Notes: generated by a model not told the origin, from the letters alone. A stretch of DNA of 64,000 bases from Streptomyces violascens (GCF_014649955.1 NZ_BMUA01000028.1:33078-97077), one strand, 5' to 3'; counted from the stretch's first letter, positions 1-8,880 are shown. Numbers and translations are program-made.

Positions 1-187
1 GGATGGCGGATCACGGATGGCGGATCATGGCTGGCGGCCGGTAGGTCGCCGACAACGCGTGGACACCCGGTGTCAGCCATCGGTCGACGGATCACGGCTG
101 ACAGATATCAGCTGACGGATTCCAGACGGGCAACGCCAGACAACAACAGCCGACAGACATCACAGAGATCACAGACATCAGTTGATG
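1..187. repeat. Imperfect short-repeat spacer
   Basis: No gene was recognised. The stretch is built of imperfect short repeats: atggcggatca occurs twice near the left edge, followed by variants of ctgacgga, and then by a repeated acagacatca/cagagatcac pattern next to the stop of the neighbouring monooxygenase gene. Composition is less GC-rich than the flanking genes. It may be a decayed tandem repeat or a gene-end spacer; the left part is cut by the window edge. Confidence 0.5.
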
Positions 188-1852
188 TCAGCCGTCCGCC
201 CCTCGGCCCCCCGCAACCCCCGCCCCCGCGACCCCCGCATCCGCTCCTCCGGCACCCGTACTCCCCGCCCCCACACCCGGCTCACTCCCGCCGGCCTCTC
301 CCCGCACCGCCTCGGCCGCGGCGTACAACTGCGCGGGCTGCACCCCGTTGAACGCGGCGGCCAGGTGCCCGTCGGGGCGTACGAGGAGGACGGCGTGGGC
401 GGGAGCGCCGGGGTAGTCCTCGGCGACCAGGAGTTCCGCGTCCAACGGCAGCGCCGACACCGCGGCGGCCAGGCGGGGCATGACCCCGGCCGTGAGCCAG
501 TGGCGCCGGTCCCAGACGCCGGTGCCCGGGGCGACCAGGACGACCAGGAGCCTGCCCTTGCCGAGCCGGTCCCGCAGCGACGCGGTCGCGCCGTCGGGGG
601 CTGTGACGCAGATGTCGGCGGCCGGTGCGCCCAGCCCCGTGCCCACCGGGATGTGCGACTCGGTGTACGGAGGCGTGAGGGGGGAGTGCGGGTACGCGGG
701 GGGCGCGCCGAGCGGTCCGCGACCCAAGTGGCCGTCGGTCACCAGGGCGTCGTGGCCGCGCGCGGTCCCCGGGATCCAGCCGCGCGGCCCCGCACCGCCG
801 CGCAGGACGGGCAACGACTGGTCGGCCGTGCGCAGCCGGGCCGCCACCGCCGACCGGCGTTCCGTCTGGTAGCTGTCCAGGAGCACCTCGGACGCCCCGT
901 GGTGCCAGGCCTGGGCCAGCTTCCAGGCGAGGTTCTGTGCGTCCCGCAGACCCTCGTCCAGGGCCTGCGTGCCGAGCGCGCCCAGCAGATGCGCCGCGTC
1001 CCCCGCGAGGAACGCGCGGCGCACCCGCCAGCGCCGGGCCAGGCGGTGGTGCACGGTGTGGACGCCGGTGTCGAGGAGTTCGTACGGAGGAGTCGAACCG
1101 CACCAGCCCGCGAGGGTGTCCCGGATGCGGCCCAACAGGGCGTCGGGCGTGACCAGTTCGGCGCGCGGCGGAAGCAGCCAGTCGAGCCGCCAGACGCCGT
1201 CCTGGAGGGGACGGGCCATCGCCTCGTCGCCGCTGGCCCGCCAGGGCGGAAGCCGGTGCAGCAACGCCTCGCCCGGCCACGGGAGTTCGGTACGCAGGGC
1301 CACGACCGCCTGGCGCTCCACCGCCGTACGGCCGGCGAAACGGATGTCGAGCAGCTTGCGGACGGTGGAGCGGGCGCCGTCGCAGCCCACCGCGTAGCTG
1401 CCGCGCCACCAGGTCCCGCCGGGCCCCGAGGTGTGCACGGAGACACCCTCCGCGTCCTGCTCCAGCATGTCCAGGCGGCTGTCCGGGACCACCCGTACGA
1501 GACCGGACGCGGCAAGGGCGTCGCGCAGCCCTCGGGTCAGGGCGTGCTGCGGGATGTGCACCGGCGAGGGGACGTCCGCGGGCGACTCGCCGAACCCGAC
1601 GCGGCTCACCAGCCGACCGCGCCTCATGGACCGCCAGGCCACCCAGCGCGCCCCCTCGTCGCGCACCGTCGTACAGCCGAGGCCCGTCACGAACGAGGCG
1701 ATGTCCGGGCGCAGTACGGCCGTGCGGACCGGGCGGGGCTCGTCCTTGCCCGGGCCCTCGTCGAGGACGACGGACGGCACGCCCTGGGCTGCGAGCGAGA
1801 GGGCCAGCGCCAGTCCCACCGGACCGGCGCCGACGACGATCACCGGGTCCAC
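188..1852 (-). CDS. FAD-dependent aromatic monooxygenase (PheA/TfdB family)
   Basis: A flavoprotein of 554 residues, probably a single-component NAD(P)H-dependent aromatic hydroxylase. The N-terminus carries the dinucleotide-binding motif VVGAGPVGLALALSLAAQG within the first 25 residues, and the second FAD motif, LAGDAAHLLGALG, follows near residue 295, as in PheA/TfdB hydroxylases. The last 40 residues are Gly/Ala-rich and look disordered. I chose the GTG at 1852 because a GGGAG ribosome site lies 7 bases upstream and because it places the FAD motif at the N-terminus; upstream reading in this frame is only the shadow of the permease gene. It lies downstream of the glu operon on the same strand, 143 bases away, and need not be part of it. 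The substrate is unknown. Confidence 0.8.
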   Translation of the reverse strand: MDPVIVVGAGPVGLALALSLAAQGVPSVVLDEGPGKDEPRPVRTAVLRPDIASFVTGLGCTTVRDEGARWVAWRSMRRGRLVSRVGFGESPADVPSPVHIPQHALTRGLRDALAASGLVRVVPDSRLDMLEQDAEGVSVHTSGPGGTWWRGSYAVGCDGARSTVRKLLDIRFAGRTAVERQAVVALRTELPWPGEALLHRLPPWRASGDEAMARPLQDGVWRLDWLLPPRAELVTPDALLGRIRDTLAGWCGSTPPYELLDTGVHTVHHRLARRWRVRRAFLAGDAAHLLGALGTQALDEGLRDAQNLAWKLAQAWHHGASEVLLDSYQTERRSAVAARLRTADQSLPVLRGGAGPRGWIPGTARGHDALVTDGHLGRGPLGAPPAYPHSPLTPPYTESHIPVGTGLGAPAADICVTAPDGATASLRDRLGKGRLLVVLVAPGTGVWDRRHWLTAGVMPRLAAAVSALPLDAELLVAEDYPGAPAHAVLLVRPDGHLAAAFNGVQPAQLYAAAEAVRGEAGGSEPGVGAGSTGAGGADAGVAGAGVAGGRGADG

Positions 1853-1995
1853 GGCGCGGCTCCCGAGGCGGGTCGGGACGGCTTGCAGGTGGCGCGGGGA
1901 ACCCGGTGCACGATCACAGAACGTATGCAACCCACTGCGCGTGCTTGCGTCAAGTGACGGAGGCAGCGACGCGAACGTCACCGCCTCCCGTGCCG

Positions 1996-2910
1996 TCAGT
2001 TCGTCGTAGCAGGCGCCACGTCGGAACCGTCGGTCCCTTCGGCAGCGAGCACGGCGCCCGGGCCGGCGGCCGTGACCGGGGCGGCGGCCGACCCCATGGT
2101 GATGCCGGTCTTCGCCCGGCGCCCGCGCTTCTCGATCCAGGTCGCGAGCGCCGAGAGCAGCAGACACATCGCCACATAGATGGAGCCGATGACCACAATG
2201 GTCGAGACGTACGGGTACTGGCCGTTGACCTGGGTGTTGCTCGCGATCAGACGTGCCGTCTGGAGCAGCTCCGGGTACAGGATGATGAAGCCGAGCGACG
2301 TGTCCTTGAGGGTGACGACGAGCTGGCTGATGATCGTCGGCAGCATCGCCCGGACGGCCTGCGGCATGAGCACGCTCATCATGACCTGCGACTTGCTCAT
2401 GCCCAGCGCGTACGCCGCCTCGCGCTGTCCCTTGGGCACGGAGTTGACGCCCGCGCGGAGCACCTCCGCCTGCACACAGCCGTTGTAGATCGACAGGCCG
2501 AGGGCCAGCGCCCACATCGAGTAGTCGGCGAGGAAGCCGACCCAGACCGCGTAGATCGTGATGAGCAGCGGGATGGAACGGAAAACCTCGATGAAGGCGG
2601 TGGCCGCCCAGCGGACCGGCTTGTGGTCGGAGAGCCGGGCCACGGCCAGCAGCAGCCCGAGCACCAGCGAGCCGACGGCGGCGAGGCCGAACGCCTTGAG
2701 GGTGGCGAGCACCGCGTCGGCGATGTTCTGCCGGATGCCCGCGTAGTTGAAGATGTCCCACATCGCGTAGTCGAGGTTGCCCTTGTCCGCGAGGCGGACG
2801 ATCGCGAGGGCGATCAGCGCGATCAGCGCGAGGGAACCGACGACGGCGTAGATCCGGTTGCGTACGACGGCCTTGGGGCCGGGGGCGTCGTAGAGAACGC
2901 TGGCACTCAT
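1996..2910 (-). CDS. gluD: Glutamate ABC transporter permease GluD
   Basis: Membrane permease of 304 residues of the polar amino acid (HisM-type) ABC family, the last gene of a gluABCD operon. A long N-terminal extension with one membrane helix precedes the core. The coupling loop typical of these permeases appears as EAAYALGMSKSQVMMSVLMPQA, split by the usual EAA...G pattern, around residues 185-205. The C-terminal 45 residues are a cytoplasmic Ala/Gly-rich tail. Its ATG overlaps the end of gluC by four bases, with GGAGG seven bases upstream inside gluC, so the two permeases are translationally coupled and likely form a heterodimer. The gene name follows the order and similarity of the actinobacterial glutamate importer; substrate is inferred. 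Confidence 0.88.
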   Translation of the reverse strand: MSASVLYDAPGPKAVVRNRIYAVVGSLALIALIALAIVRLADKGNLDYAMWDIFNYAGIRQNIADAVLATLKAFGLAAVGSLVLGLLLAVARLSDHKPVRWAATAFIEVFRSIPLLITIYAVWVGFLADYSMWALALGLSIYNGCVQAEVLRAGVNSVPKGQREAAYALGMSKSQVMMSVLMPQAVRAMLPTIISQLVVTLKDTSLGFIILYPELLQTARLIASNTQVNGQYPYVSTIVVIGSIYVAMCLLLSALATWIEKRGRRAKTGITMGSAAAPVTAAGPGAVLAAEGTDGSDVAPATTN

Positions 2911-3554
2911 CGGGCGACCTCCATGCGGCGCTCAAGAAGGCGGAAGAGACCGCTCATCGCGAAGGTGACGATCAGATAGCCGAGCGCGACCCAGATGAAG
3001 ACGGGAACGATGTCGTAGCCGTCCTCGCTCAGCAGCTTCTGCCAGCCGAACAGTTCGGTGACGCTGAAGGCGCCGGCGATCGCCGAGTTCTTGGTGAGCG
3101 CGATGAAGATCGAGCTCAGCGGCGGGATGACCGTCCGGGTGGCCTGCGGCAGCACGATCAGGCGCAGCGTCTGCGTGAAGCTCATGCCGATCGAACGGGC
3201 CGCCTCGGCCTGCCCCAGCGGCACCGTGCTGATGCCGGACCTCACGGCCTCGCAGACGAACGACGCCGTGTAGAAGCCGAGCGCGAGCGAACCGAGCAGG
3301 AACGGGCTCATGCCGGGGAAGAAGATCTCCGGCACGACGAAGAAGAAGACCAGGAAGAGCAGCGTCAGCGGGGTGTTGCGCAGCAGCGTCACCCAGGCGG
3401 TGCCGAAGAAGCGCAGCGGCGGCACGGGGGAGACCCGGAAACCGGCGAGCAGCAGTCCGAGGACCAGGGCGATGACCGAACTGACGGCGGTGATCTCCAC
3501 AGTGCCTATGAAGCCGTCGCGGAACTCCGCGAAATGGTCGAGCAGTACGTTCAT
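2907..3554 (-). CDS. gluC: Glutamate ABC transporter permease GluC
   Basis: Permease of 215 residues, the usual length for the shorter subunit of a polar amino acid importer. About five membrane helices are visible, and the EAA loop reads QAEAARSIGMSFTQTLRLIV near residues 125-145, where it should contact the GluA ATPase. The residues RNTPLTLL are typical of HisM/GlnP permeases. GGAGA lies five bases before the ATG. The stop overlaps the gluD start by four bases. The gene is separated from gluB by a 93-base gap that contains a perfect hairpin, so permease levels are probably lower than those of the binding protein. Confidence 0.9.
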   Translation of the reverse strand: MNVLLDHFAEFRDGFIGTVEITAVSSVIALVLGLLLAGFRVSPVPPLRFFGTAWVTLLRNTPLTLLFLVFFFVVPEIFFPGMSPFLLGSLALGFYTASFVCEAVRSGISTVPLGQAEAARSIGMSFTQTLRLIVLPQATRTVIPPLSSIFIALTKNSAIAGAFSVTELFGWQKLLSEDGYDIVPVFIWVALGYLIVTFAMSGLFRLLERRMEVAR

Positions 3555-3608
3555 GAGGTCTCCGCGTCGGCGGGCAGCGGCTGGGGGATCGGGCGGGGCG
3601 GGGCCGTG

Positions 3609-3633
3609 GCGCCCCGTACGAAGTACGGGGCGC
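3609..3633 (-). terminator. Hairpin between gluB and gluC
   Basis: Perfect 11-base-pair stem (gcgccccgtac with gtacggggcgc) around a three-base loop, just downstream of the gluB stop. There is no T-run, so it is better read as an RNA-stabilising or partial termination element that would raise GluB above the permeases. This is a common arrangement in ABC importer operons; the effect here is inferred. Confidence 0.55.
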
Positions 3634-3647
3634 GTCAGCGGCGTCGA

Positions 3648-4568
3648 TCAGTAGCGGACGACGGCCGGCGGGGCCTGGTAGTTGGAGCCGGACAGGCCGA
3701 GCGTGGCGTCGTAGATCTTCTTGTAGGTGCCGTCCTGCTCGTGCTTCTCGATCGAGGCGTTGATGAAGTCGCGCAGCGCCTTGTCGTCCTTGTTCATGCC
3801 GATGCCGTACGGCTCCTCGGTGAACGGCTTGCCGACGACGCGGAGCTTGCCGGAGTTCTTGGCGGCGTAGCCCTTGAGGATCGCGTCATCGGTGGTGACG
3901 GCGTCGACCTGCTTGGACAGGAGCTGCTGCACGCAGTCCGAGTACTTCGACAGCTCGACGACGGACGCGCCGTACTCGGGCTTCTTGATCTCCTGGAGCG
4001 GCGTGGAGCCGACGATCGAGCAGACCTTCTTGCCCTTGACGGAGTCCTTGCCGTTGATCGAGGTGTCGTCCTTGCGGACGAGCAGGTCGGCGCCGGCCTT
4101 GTAGTACGGACCCGCGAAGCCGACCTGCTTCTTGCGCTTGTCGTTGATCGTGTAGGTGCCGACGTAGTAGTCGACCTGGCCCTTGGAGATCGCGGTCTCG
4201 CGGACACCGGAGTCGACGGTCTTCCACTCGATCTGGTCGGGCTTGAAGCCCAGGTCGGCGGCGAGCATCTTGGCGATCTCGACGTCGAAGCCGGAGCGCT
4301 CCTTGGTCGACTGGTCCTCGAAGCCGAGATAGGGCTGGTCGGCCTTGGAACCGATGATCAGCTTGCCGCGCGCCTTGGCCGCCTTGAAGGTCGGCGAGTC
4401 AAGGGTGACGTTCGAGGCGACGGTGTACGTCGGCAGCTGCGGCGCGCCGCTGGAGCCCGGCTGGGCGGACTGCTTGTCACCGGCGGAGCCGGACTTGCCG
4501 CCACAGGCGGTCGCGGTCAGGGCGAGCGCGGCGATCGCCGCGACGGCGGCGTACTTGCGGAGCATCAT
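3648..4568 (-). CDS. gluB: Glutamate-binding lipoprotein GluB
   Basis: Extracellular solute-binding protein of 306 residues, family 3 (SBP_bac_3), which captures the amino acid for the GluCD-GluA importer. The signal peptide ends in the lipobox LTATAC, so the mature protein is lipid-anchored at Cys23 or close to it. The core has the family signature GFDVEIAKMLAADLG and a VDYYVGTYTINDKR segment. I place the start at the ATG at 4568: AAGGA is nine bases upstream of it, whereas the earlier in-frame ATG at 4577 directly abuts that site. The gap to gluA contains an elaborate inverted repeat. Glutamate as the ligand follows from gene order and family, not from a decisive residue. Confidence 0.88.
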   Translation of the reverse strand: MMLRKYAAVAAIAALALTATACGGKSGSAGDKQSAQPGSSGAPQLPTYTVASNVTLDSPTFKAAKARGKLIIGSKADQPYLGFEDQSTKERSGFDVEIAKMLAADLGFKPDQIEWKTVDSGVRETAISKGQVDYYVGTYTINDKRKKQVGFAGPYYKAGADLLVRKDDTSINGKDSVKGKKVCSIVGSTPLQEIKKPEYGASVVELSKYSDCVQQLLSKQVDAVTTDDAILKGYAAKNSGKLRVVGKPFTEEPYGIGMNKDDKALRDFINASIEKHEQDGTYKKIYDATLGLSGSNYQAPPAVVRY

Positions 4569-4608
4569 GGCGAACATTCCTTGCGTCGTTGGTCGTTGGT
4601 CGTCGTCG

Positions 4609-4676
4609 GTCGGCCGACAGGTGCCCCGCCCGATGCCAACCATCGGGCGGGGCAGGACAGTTGATTGTCGGCCGAC
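4609..4676 (-). terminator. Nested hairpin between gluA and gluB
   Basis: A perfect 13-base-pair stem with a five-base loop (4623-4653) is flanked on both sides by the same 10-base palindrome, gtcggccgac (4609-4618 and 4667-4676). The two flanking copies can pair with each other and extend the stem, or each can fold or be bound by a protein alone. There is no T-run. It probably sets the ratio of GluA to GluB by partial termination or 3' end protection. Confidence 0.6.
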
Positions 4677-4681
4677 TCTCG

Positions 4682-5467
4682 TCAGTGGTGCAGGATCTTC
4701 GACAGGAAGTCCTTGGCCCGGTCGCTGCGCGGGTTGCTGAAGAACTGGTCCGGCGTGGCCTCTTCGACGATCCTGCCGTCGGCCATGAAGACGACCCGGT
4801 TCGCGGCGGAGCGGGCGAAGCCCATCTCGTGGGTGACGACGACCATCGTCATCCCGTCCCGCGCCAGCTGCTGCATGACTTCGAGGACCTCGTTGATCAT
4901 CTCCGGGTCGAGCGCCGACGTGGGCTCGTCGAAGAGCATCACCTTCGGGTCCATCGCCAACGCCCGTGCGATCGCGACGCGTTGCTGCTGACCGCCCGAG
5001 AGCTGCGCCGGGTACTTGTCGGCCTGGGTGCCCACGCCGACCCGGTCGAGCAGGGCGCGGGCCTTCTGCTCGGCGGCCTGCTTGTCGGCCTTGCGGACCT
5101 TCACCTGGCCCAGCATGACGTTCTCGAGCACCGTCTTGTGCGCGAAGAGGTTGAACGACTGGAAGACCATGCCGACATCGGCACGCAGCCGCGCCAGCTC
5201 CCTGCCCTCCTGGGGCAGCGGCCTGCCGTCGATCGAGATCGCCCCGGAGTCGATCGTCTCCAGGCGGTTGATGGTGCGGCACAGCGTGGACTTCCCGGAC
5301 CCTGAGGGCCCGATGACGACGACGACCTCGCCACGGGCGATGGTCAGGTCGATGTCCTGGAGCACATGCAGCGCGCCGAAGTGCTTGTTGACGTTGCTCA
5401 GCACGACCAGGTCACCCGACGCGGGTACGGCGTCCTCGGTCCCCTTGGCCACTGATACTCCGCTCAT
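4682..5467 (-). CDS. gluA: Glutamate ABC transporter ATPase GluA
   Basis: ATP-binding subunit of 261 residues that energises amino acid import. All ABC motifs are intact: Walker A GPSGSGKST (about residues 53-61), Q-loop QSFNLF, signature LSGGQQQRVAIARAL, Walker B VMLFDEPTSALD and the switch histidine in VVVTHEMG. It is the first gene of the gluABCD operon and is transcribed away from the adjacent response regulator. A GGAGGA site lies 14 bases before the chosen ATG; an internal GTG five codons in has a closer GGAG, so a slightly shorter protein is possible. Confidence 0.92.
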   Translation of the reverse strand: MSGVSVAKGTEDAVPASGDLVVLSNVNKHFGALHVLQDIDLTIARGEVVVVIGPSGSGKSTLCRTINRLETIDSGAISIDGRPLPQEGRELARLRADVGMVFQSFNLFAHKTVLENVMLGQVKVRKADKQAAEQKARALLDRVGVGTQADKYPAQLSGGQQQRVAIARALAMDPKVMLFDEPTSALDPEMINEVLEVMQQLARDGMTMVVVTHEMGFARSAANRVVFMADGRIVEEATPDQFFSNPRSDRAKDFLSKILHH

Positions 5468-5761
5468 CGGCTTCTTGCTCCGTCCTCCTCGGTTGGGGAG
5501 GACCGTAGTGGTGAGTTGTGACCAGCGTCATTACATCTGAGCGGAACTTGAGCATAACGATCCGGTTGCGTGGAAGCACTCTGGGTGAGCGCGCACCCCG
5601 GCCCAATACCGGCTCCGTAACGGATGGTGCGCAGGGGCGGGCGCCCCCTTGACCGGAGTGGCGACCATGGGCGTGGATTCGGGGGTACATGCCGTGATGC
5701 GGCCGATGAACATCGCGTGCCGACGGCTCGAAGGGGCCGGGCACATCCAGGGAGGGGGGCC
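5468..5761. promoter_or_regulatory. Divergent control region, gluA / gluR
   Basis: No gene was seen in these 294 bases between two divergent start codons, so both the transporter and the two-component system should be expressed from here. It contains a small palindrome, tccgtaacgga (5614-5624), enclosed by gcgcacc (5591-5597) and its inverse ggtgcgc (5626-5632). A strong GGGAGGGGGG ribosome site sits just before the regulator start. No convincing -10/-35 pair could be assigned by eye. The dyad is a candidate binding site for the adjacent regulator. Confidence 0.45.
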
Positions 5762-6463
5762 ATGAGACTGCTGCTCGTCGAGGACGACGACCACGTCGCC
5801 GCCGCCCTGTCCGCCGTGCTGTCCAAGCACGGTTTCGAGGTGAAGCACGCGCGCAACGGCGAAGAGGCGCTGCAGGCGCTTCTTCCTGACGACCGCTGTG
5901 CCAAACCACCCTTCGGAGTGGTCCTGCTCGACCTCGGGCTGCCCGACCAGGACGGCTACGAGGTCTGCGGCAAGATCCGCAAGCGCACCTCCATCCCGGT
6001 GATCATGGTGACGGCGCGCGCCGACGTGCGTTCGCGCATCCACGGGCTGAACCTGGGCGCCGACGACTACGTGGTCAAGCCGTACGACACCGGCGAACTC
6101 ATCGCCCGTATCCACGCGGTCATCCGGCGCCCGCCGCCGGGCGCGCGGCCCGAATCGGCCGAGGCCGAACTGAGCCTCGGCCGCGTACAGATCGAGCTTC
6201 CCACCCGCCGGGTCAGCGTCGACGGCGAGAGCGTGCAGCTGACCCGCAAGGAGTTCGACCTGCTCGCACTCCTCGCCCAGCGCCCGGGCGTCGTCTTCCG
6301 CCGGGAACAGATCATCAGCGAGGTGTGGCGCACCAGTTGGGAAGGGACCGGCCGCACCCTCGAAGTGCACGTCGCCTCCCTGCGCTCCAAGCTGCGCATG
6401 CCGGCACTGATCGAGACCGTGCGCGGCGTCGGCTACCGGCTCGTCGCGCCGGCCGCCCTCTGA
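5762..6463 (+). CDS. gluR: OmpR/PhoB-type response regulator (GluR-like)
   Basis: Two-domain DNA-binding response regulator of 233 residues. The receiver domain has the acidic pair in LLLVEDDDHV, the phosphoacceptor Asp in VVLLDLGLPDQDGYEV (about residue 60), the Thr/Ala switch VMVTARAD and the Lys in DDYVVKPYDTGEL. The winged-helix effector follows a Pro-rich linker, with VQLTRKEFDLLALLAQRPG and the usual RTLEVHVASLRSKL. The start at 5762 has a very strong ribosome site. It lies divergent from gluABCD and immediately before a sensor kinase. A GluR-GluK system that senses glutamate and controls gluABCD is described in S. coelicolor, and the position here matches it as I recall. Confidence 0.85.
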   Translation: MRLLLVEDDDHVAAALSAVLSKHGFEVKHARNGEEALQALLPDDRCAKPPFGVVLLDLGLPDQDGYEVCGKIRKRTSIPVIMVTARADVRSRIHGLNLGADDYVVKPYDTGELIARIHAVIRRPPPGARPESAEAELSLGRVQIELPTRRVSVDGESVQLTRKEFDLLALLAQRPGVVFRREQIISEVWRTSWEGTGRTLEVHVASLRSKLRMPALIETVRGVGYRLVAPAAL

Positions 6464-6478
6464 GACCCGAGAAGCCCG

Positions 6479-7876
6479 GTGCGCACCCGACTTCTCCCGC
6501 TGCTCATCTTCCTGCTCGCGCTCGTCCTGGTCGCGTTCGGCTTCCCGCTCGCGCTGAGCGTGGCCCGCGCCCAGCAGCAGCGGGTGGTCGTCGACCGCAT
6601 CGACGACACCGCGCGCTTCGCGGCCCTTGCCCAGTTCGTCACGGCCACCGACGGCAACGACACCAACAGCGCGGAACGGCTGACCACCCTGGAGGAGGAA
6701 CTCACCCGCTATTCGACCCTGTACGGGATCAAGGCGGGCGTCTTCTTCCGCAACGGCACCGCCATGGCCGGCGCCCCCACGGGCTGGACCGTGCCCGCCA
6801 AGGGCGAGGGGTACATGGCCTTCCACGAGGCCCTGGCAGGCCGCCGCAGCCACGATCCGGCCCAGGTGTGGCCGTGGCAGCGCGGCCGCCTGGTGGTGGC
6901 CTCACCGGTCGTGCGCGAGGGCGACGTGATCGCGGTCGTGGTCACCGACTCGCCCACCGGGAGCATGCGTTCGGGCACCCTGCACGGCTGGCTCCTCATC
7001 GCGGCCGGCGAACTGGCGGCCATGCTGCTCGCGGTCGGCGCCGCGTTCCGGCTGACCGGCTGGGTGCTCAGGCCCGTACGCGTCCTGGACGCCGTCACCC
7101 ACGACATCGCGACCGGCCGCATGAACTCACGCGTCGCCGCCGCCGGCGGGCCCCCGGAACTCAGAAGGCTGGCCCACTCGTTCAACGAGATGGCCGACAA
7201 CGTCGAAGAAGTGCTCGAGCAGCAGCGCGCCTTTGTCGCCGACGCCTCGCACCAGCTGCGCAACCCGCTGTCCGCCCTGCTGCTGCGCATCGAGCTCCTC
7301 GCGCTCGAACTCCCCGAGGGGAACGAGGAGATCGCCTCGGTACGCACCGAGGGCAAGCGCCTCGCCCAGGTGCTCGACGACCTCCTGGGCCTGGCGCTGG
7401 CCGAGCATGCCGCCGCCGACCTCCAGCTCACCGACGTGGGGGCGCTCGTGGCGGAGCGGGTCGCCGCGTGGCGGCCGCTCGCCGAGGACAAGGGCGTACG
7501 GCTGATCGCGGACGGCTCGACCGCCGCCACCGGCTGGGCGGACCCGGTGGCGCTGTCCAGCGCGCTGGATGCCGTGATCGACAACGCGCTGAAGTTCACC
7601 CCCGAAGGCGAGGAGGTGCGGGTCACCGTCGCCACCGACGGCCCCCGGGCCACCGTGACGGTGACCGACCGGGGCCCGGGCCTCACCGACGAGGAACTGA
7701 GCCGCATCGGCGACCGCTTCTGGCGCGCGGGCCGCCACCAGAACATCAAGGGCTCCGGCCTCGGCCTCTCCATCTCCCGCGCCCTGCTCGCGGCCGGCGG
7801 CGGAACCATCGCCTACGCCCACCACGCCCCGCACGGCCTGTGCGTCACTGTGACGGTGCCGCGCACGCAGCCTTGA
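6479..7876 (+). CDS. gluK: Sensor histidine kinase (GluK-like)
   Basis: Membrane sensor kinase of 465 residues, partner of the regulator 15 bases upstream. One membrane helix at residues 5-28 and a second near 165-190 bracket an extracytoplasmic sensing domain of about 135 residues. A HAMP segment follows, then the H-box FVADASHQLRNPLSALLLRI with the phosphorylated His (about residue 258). The ATPase domain has an N-box VIDNALKFTPEG, G1 DRGPGL and G2 GSGLGLSISRALLAAGGG. The GTG start is leader-poor with only GAGAAG upstream, consistent with coupling to gluR. The gene ends eight bases from a convergent gene, with no terminator between them. Confidence 0.85.
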   Translation: MRTRLLPLLIFLLALVLVAFGFPLALSVARAQQQRVVVDRIDDTARFAALAQFVTATDGNDTNSAERLTTLEEELTRYSTLYGIKAGVFFRNGTAMAGAPTGWTVPAKGEGYMAFHEALAGRRSHDPAQVWPWQRGRLVVASPVVREGDVIAVVVTDSPTGSMRSGTLHGWLLIAAGELAAMLLAVGAAFRLTGWVLRPVRVLDAVTHDIATGRMNSRVAAAGGPPELRRLAHSFNEMADNVEEVLEQQRAFVADASHQLRNPLSALLLRIELLALELPEGNEEIASVRTEGKRLAQVLDDLLGLALAEHAAADLQLTDVGALVAERVAAWRPLAEDKGVRLIADGSTAATGWADPVALSSALDAVIDNALKFTPEGEEVRVTVATDGPRATVTVTDRGPGLTDEELSRIGDRFWRAGRHQNIKGSGLGLSISRALLAAGGGTIAYAHHAPHGLCVTVTVPRTQP

Positions 7877-7884
7877 CCGACTCG

Positions 7885-8880
7885 TCAGGGTTTGACCGAC
7901 CGGTAGTAGTCCCGTGCCCCGTCGTGCAACGGCAGCGGATCCGTGTAGATCGCCGTCCGCAGATCCACCAGCTGCGCCGCGTGCACCTCACGGCCGATGC
8001 GGTCGCGGCTGTTTATCACCGTGCGGGTGAAGCCCTCGGTCAGTGCCGCGTTCGTGCGGTCGGTGGTGACCAGCAGGTTCGCCACGGCGATCGTCGGCAC
8101 CGGAACACCCCGCTGTGCCTTCGGATAGGCGTCGGCCGGCATGGTCGCCGCCCGGTAGTAGCCGGTGCTGCCGTCCGCCTTGTGCAGGGCCGACACCAGG
8201 TCGGCGAGCGGGACCAGGCGGATCGGGTACGCCTCGGACAGCTTCAGGACGGCGTTGGTCGGCAGCCCTCCGGACCAGAAGAACGCGTCGATCTGCTTGT
8301 TCCGCAGCAGGTCGGGCATGGTGTCGATGCCCGCGGGGATGGGCGTGATGTCCTTCTGCGGGTTCAGCCCGGCGGCCGGCAGGAGCCGGTCGGCGAGCAG
8401 CCGGACGCCGGAACCGTCCTGCCCGACGGCGACGCGCTTGCCGCGCAGATCCGCGACCGAGCGCACGGGCGAGTCCTGGGGCACCACCAGCTGCACGTAG
8501 TCGTCGTACAGCCGCGCGCACCCGCGCAGTCGGCCCGCGCCGGGTCTGTTGTCCTTGCGGAACTTGTCGACGGAGTCCGCCGTGGCGATGGTGAAGTCGG
8601 AGATGCCGTCGGCCAGGCGCTGGAGGTTCTGCTGCGACCCCTGGCTGGTGCGGAGATTGACGTGGACGTCCGGGAGATCACTGGTCAGCGCCTGCTGGAG
8701 CAGCTCGCCGTAGCGCTGGTAGACCCCGGTGCGTACGCCCGTACTGAAGTCGATGTTCCCCGCGGGCGACCGGCTGCCGAACGGCACCAGCCACCACAGG
8801 AGCAGCCCGACGGCCACGACGGCGGCCGCGGACCCTTGCAGGACGCGGCGGCGGCCGGGCCGGGACAGAGCGGGGAGCAT
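7885..8880 (-). CDS. TAXI family TRAP-type solute-binding protein
   Basis: Protein of 331 residues resembling TAXI-type (TRAP-associated extracytoplasmic) substrate-binding proteins. An N-terminal membrane anchor or signal (about residues 15-33) follows the basic segment RPGRRRVLQG. The core shows the family's SGVRTG-like start (FSTGVRTGVYQRYGELL), SQQNLQRLADG and GKRVAVGQDGSGVRLLADRLL segments, as well as the FFWSGGLPTNAV stretch seen in this family. No TRAP permease genes are adjacent. I chose the ATG at 8880 because AGGA lies seven bases upstream. It converges on the sensor kinase gene, and its ligand is unknown; a role as a sensing partner of the kinase is possible but speculative. Confidence 0.75.
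   Translation of the reverse strand: MLPALSRPGRRRVLQGSAAAVVAVGLLLWWLVPFGSRSPAGNIDFSTGVRTGVYQRYGELLQQALTSDLPDVHVNLRTSQGSQQNLQRLADGISDFTIATADSVDKFRKDNRPGAGRLRGCARLYDDYVQLVVPQDSPVRSVADLRGKRVAVGQDGSGVRLLADRLLPAAGLNPQKDITPIPAGIDTMPDLLRNKQIDAFFWSGGLPTNAVLKLSEAYPIRLVPLADLVSALHKADGSTGYYRAATMPADAYPKAQRGVPVPTIAVANLLVTTDRTNAALTEGFTRTVINSRDRIGREVHAAQLVDLRTAIYTDPLPLHDGARDYYRSVKP

Noticed and set aside
1853..2935. N-terminal extension of the FAD monooxygenase frame into the permease genes
   Set aside because: The FAD-binding motif starts at the GTG at 1852 with a good ribosome site; the upstream part is Arg/Pro-rich shadow sequence.
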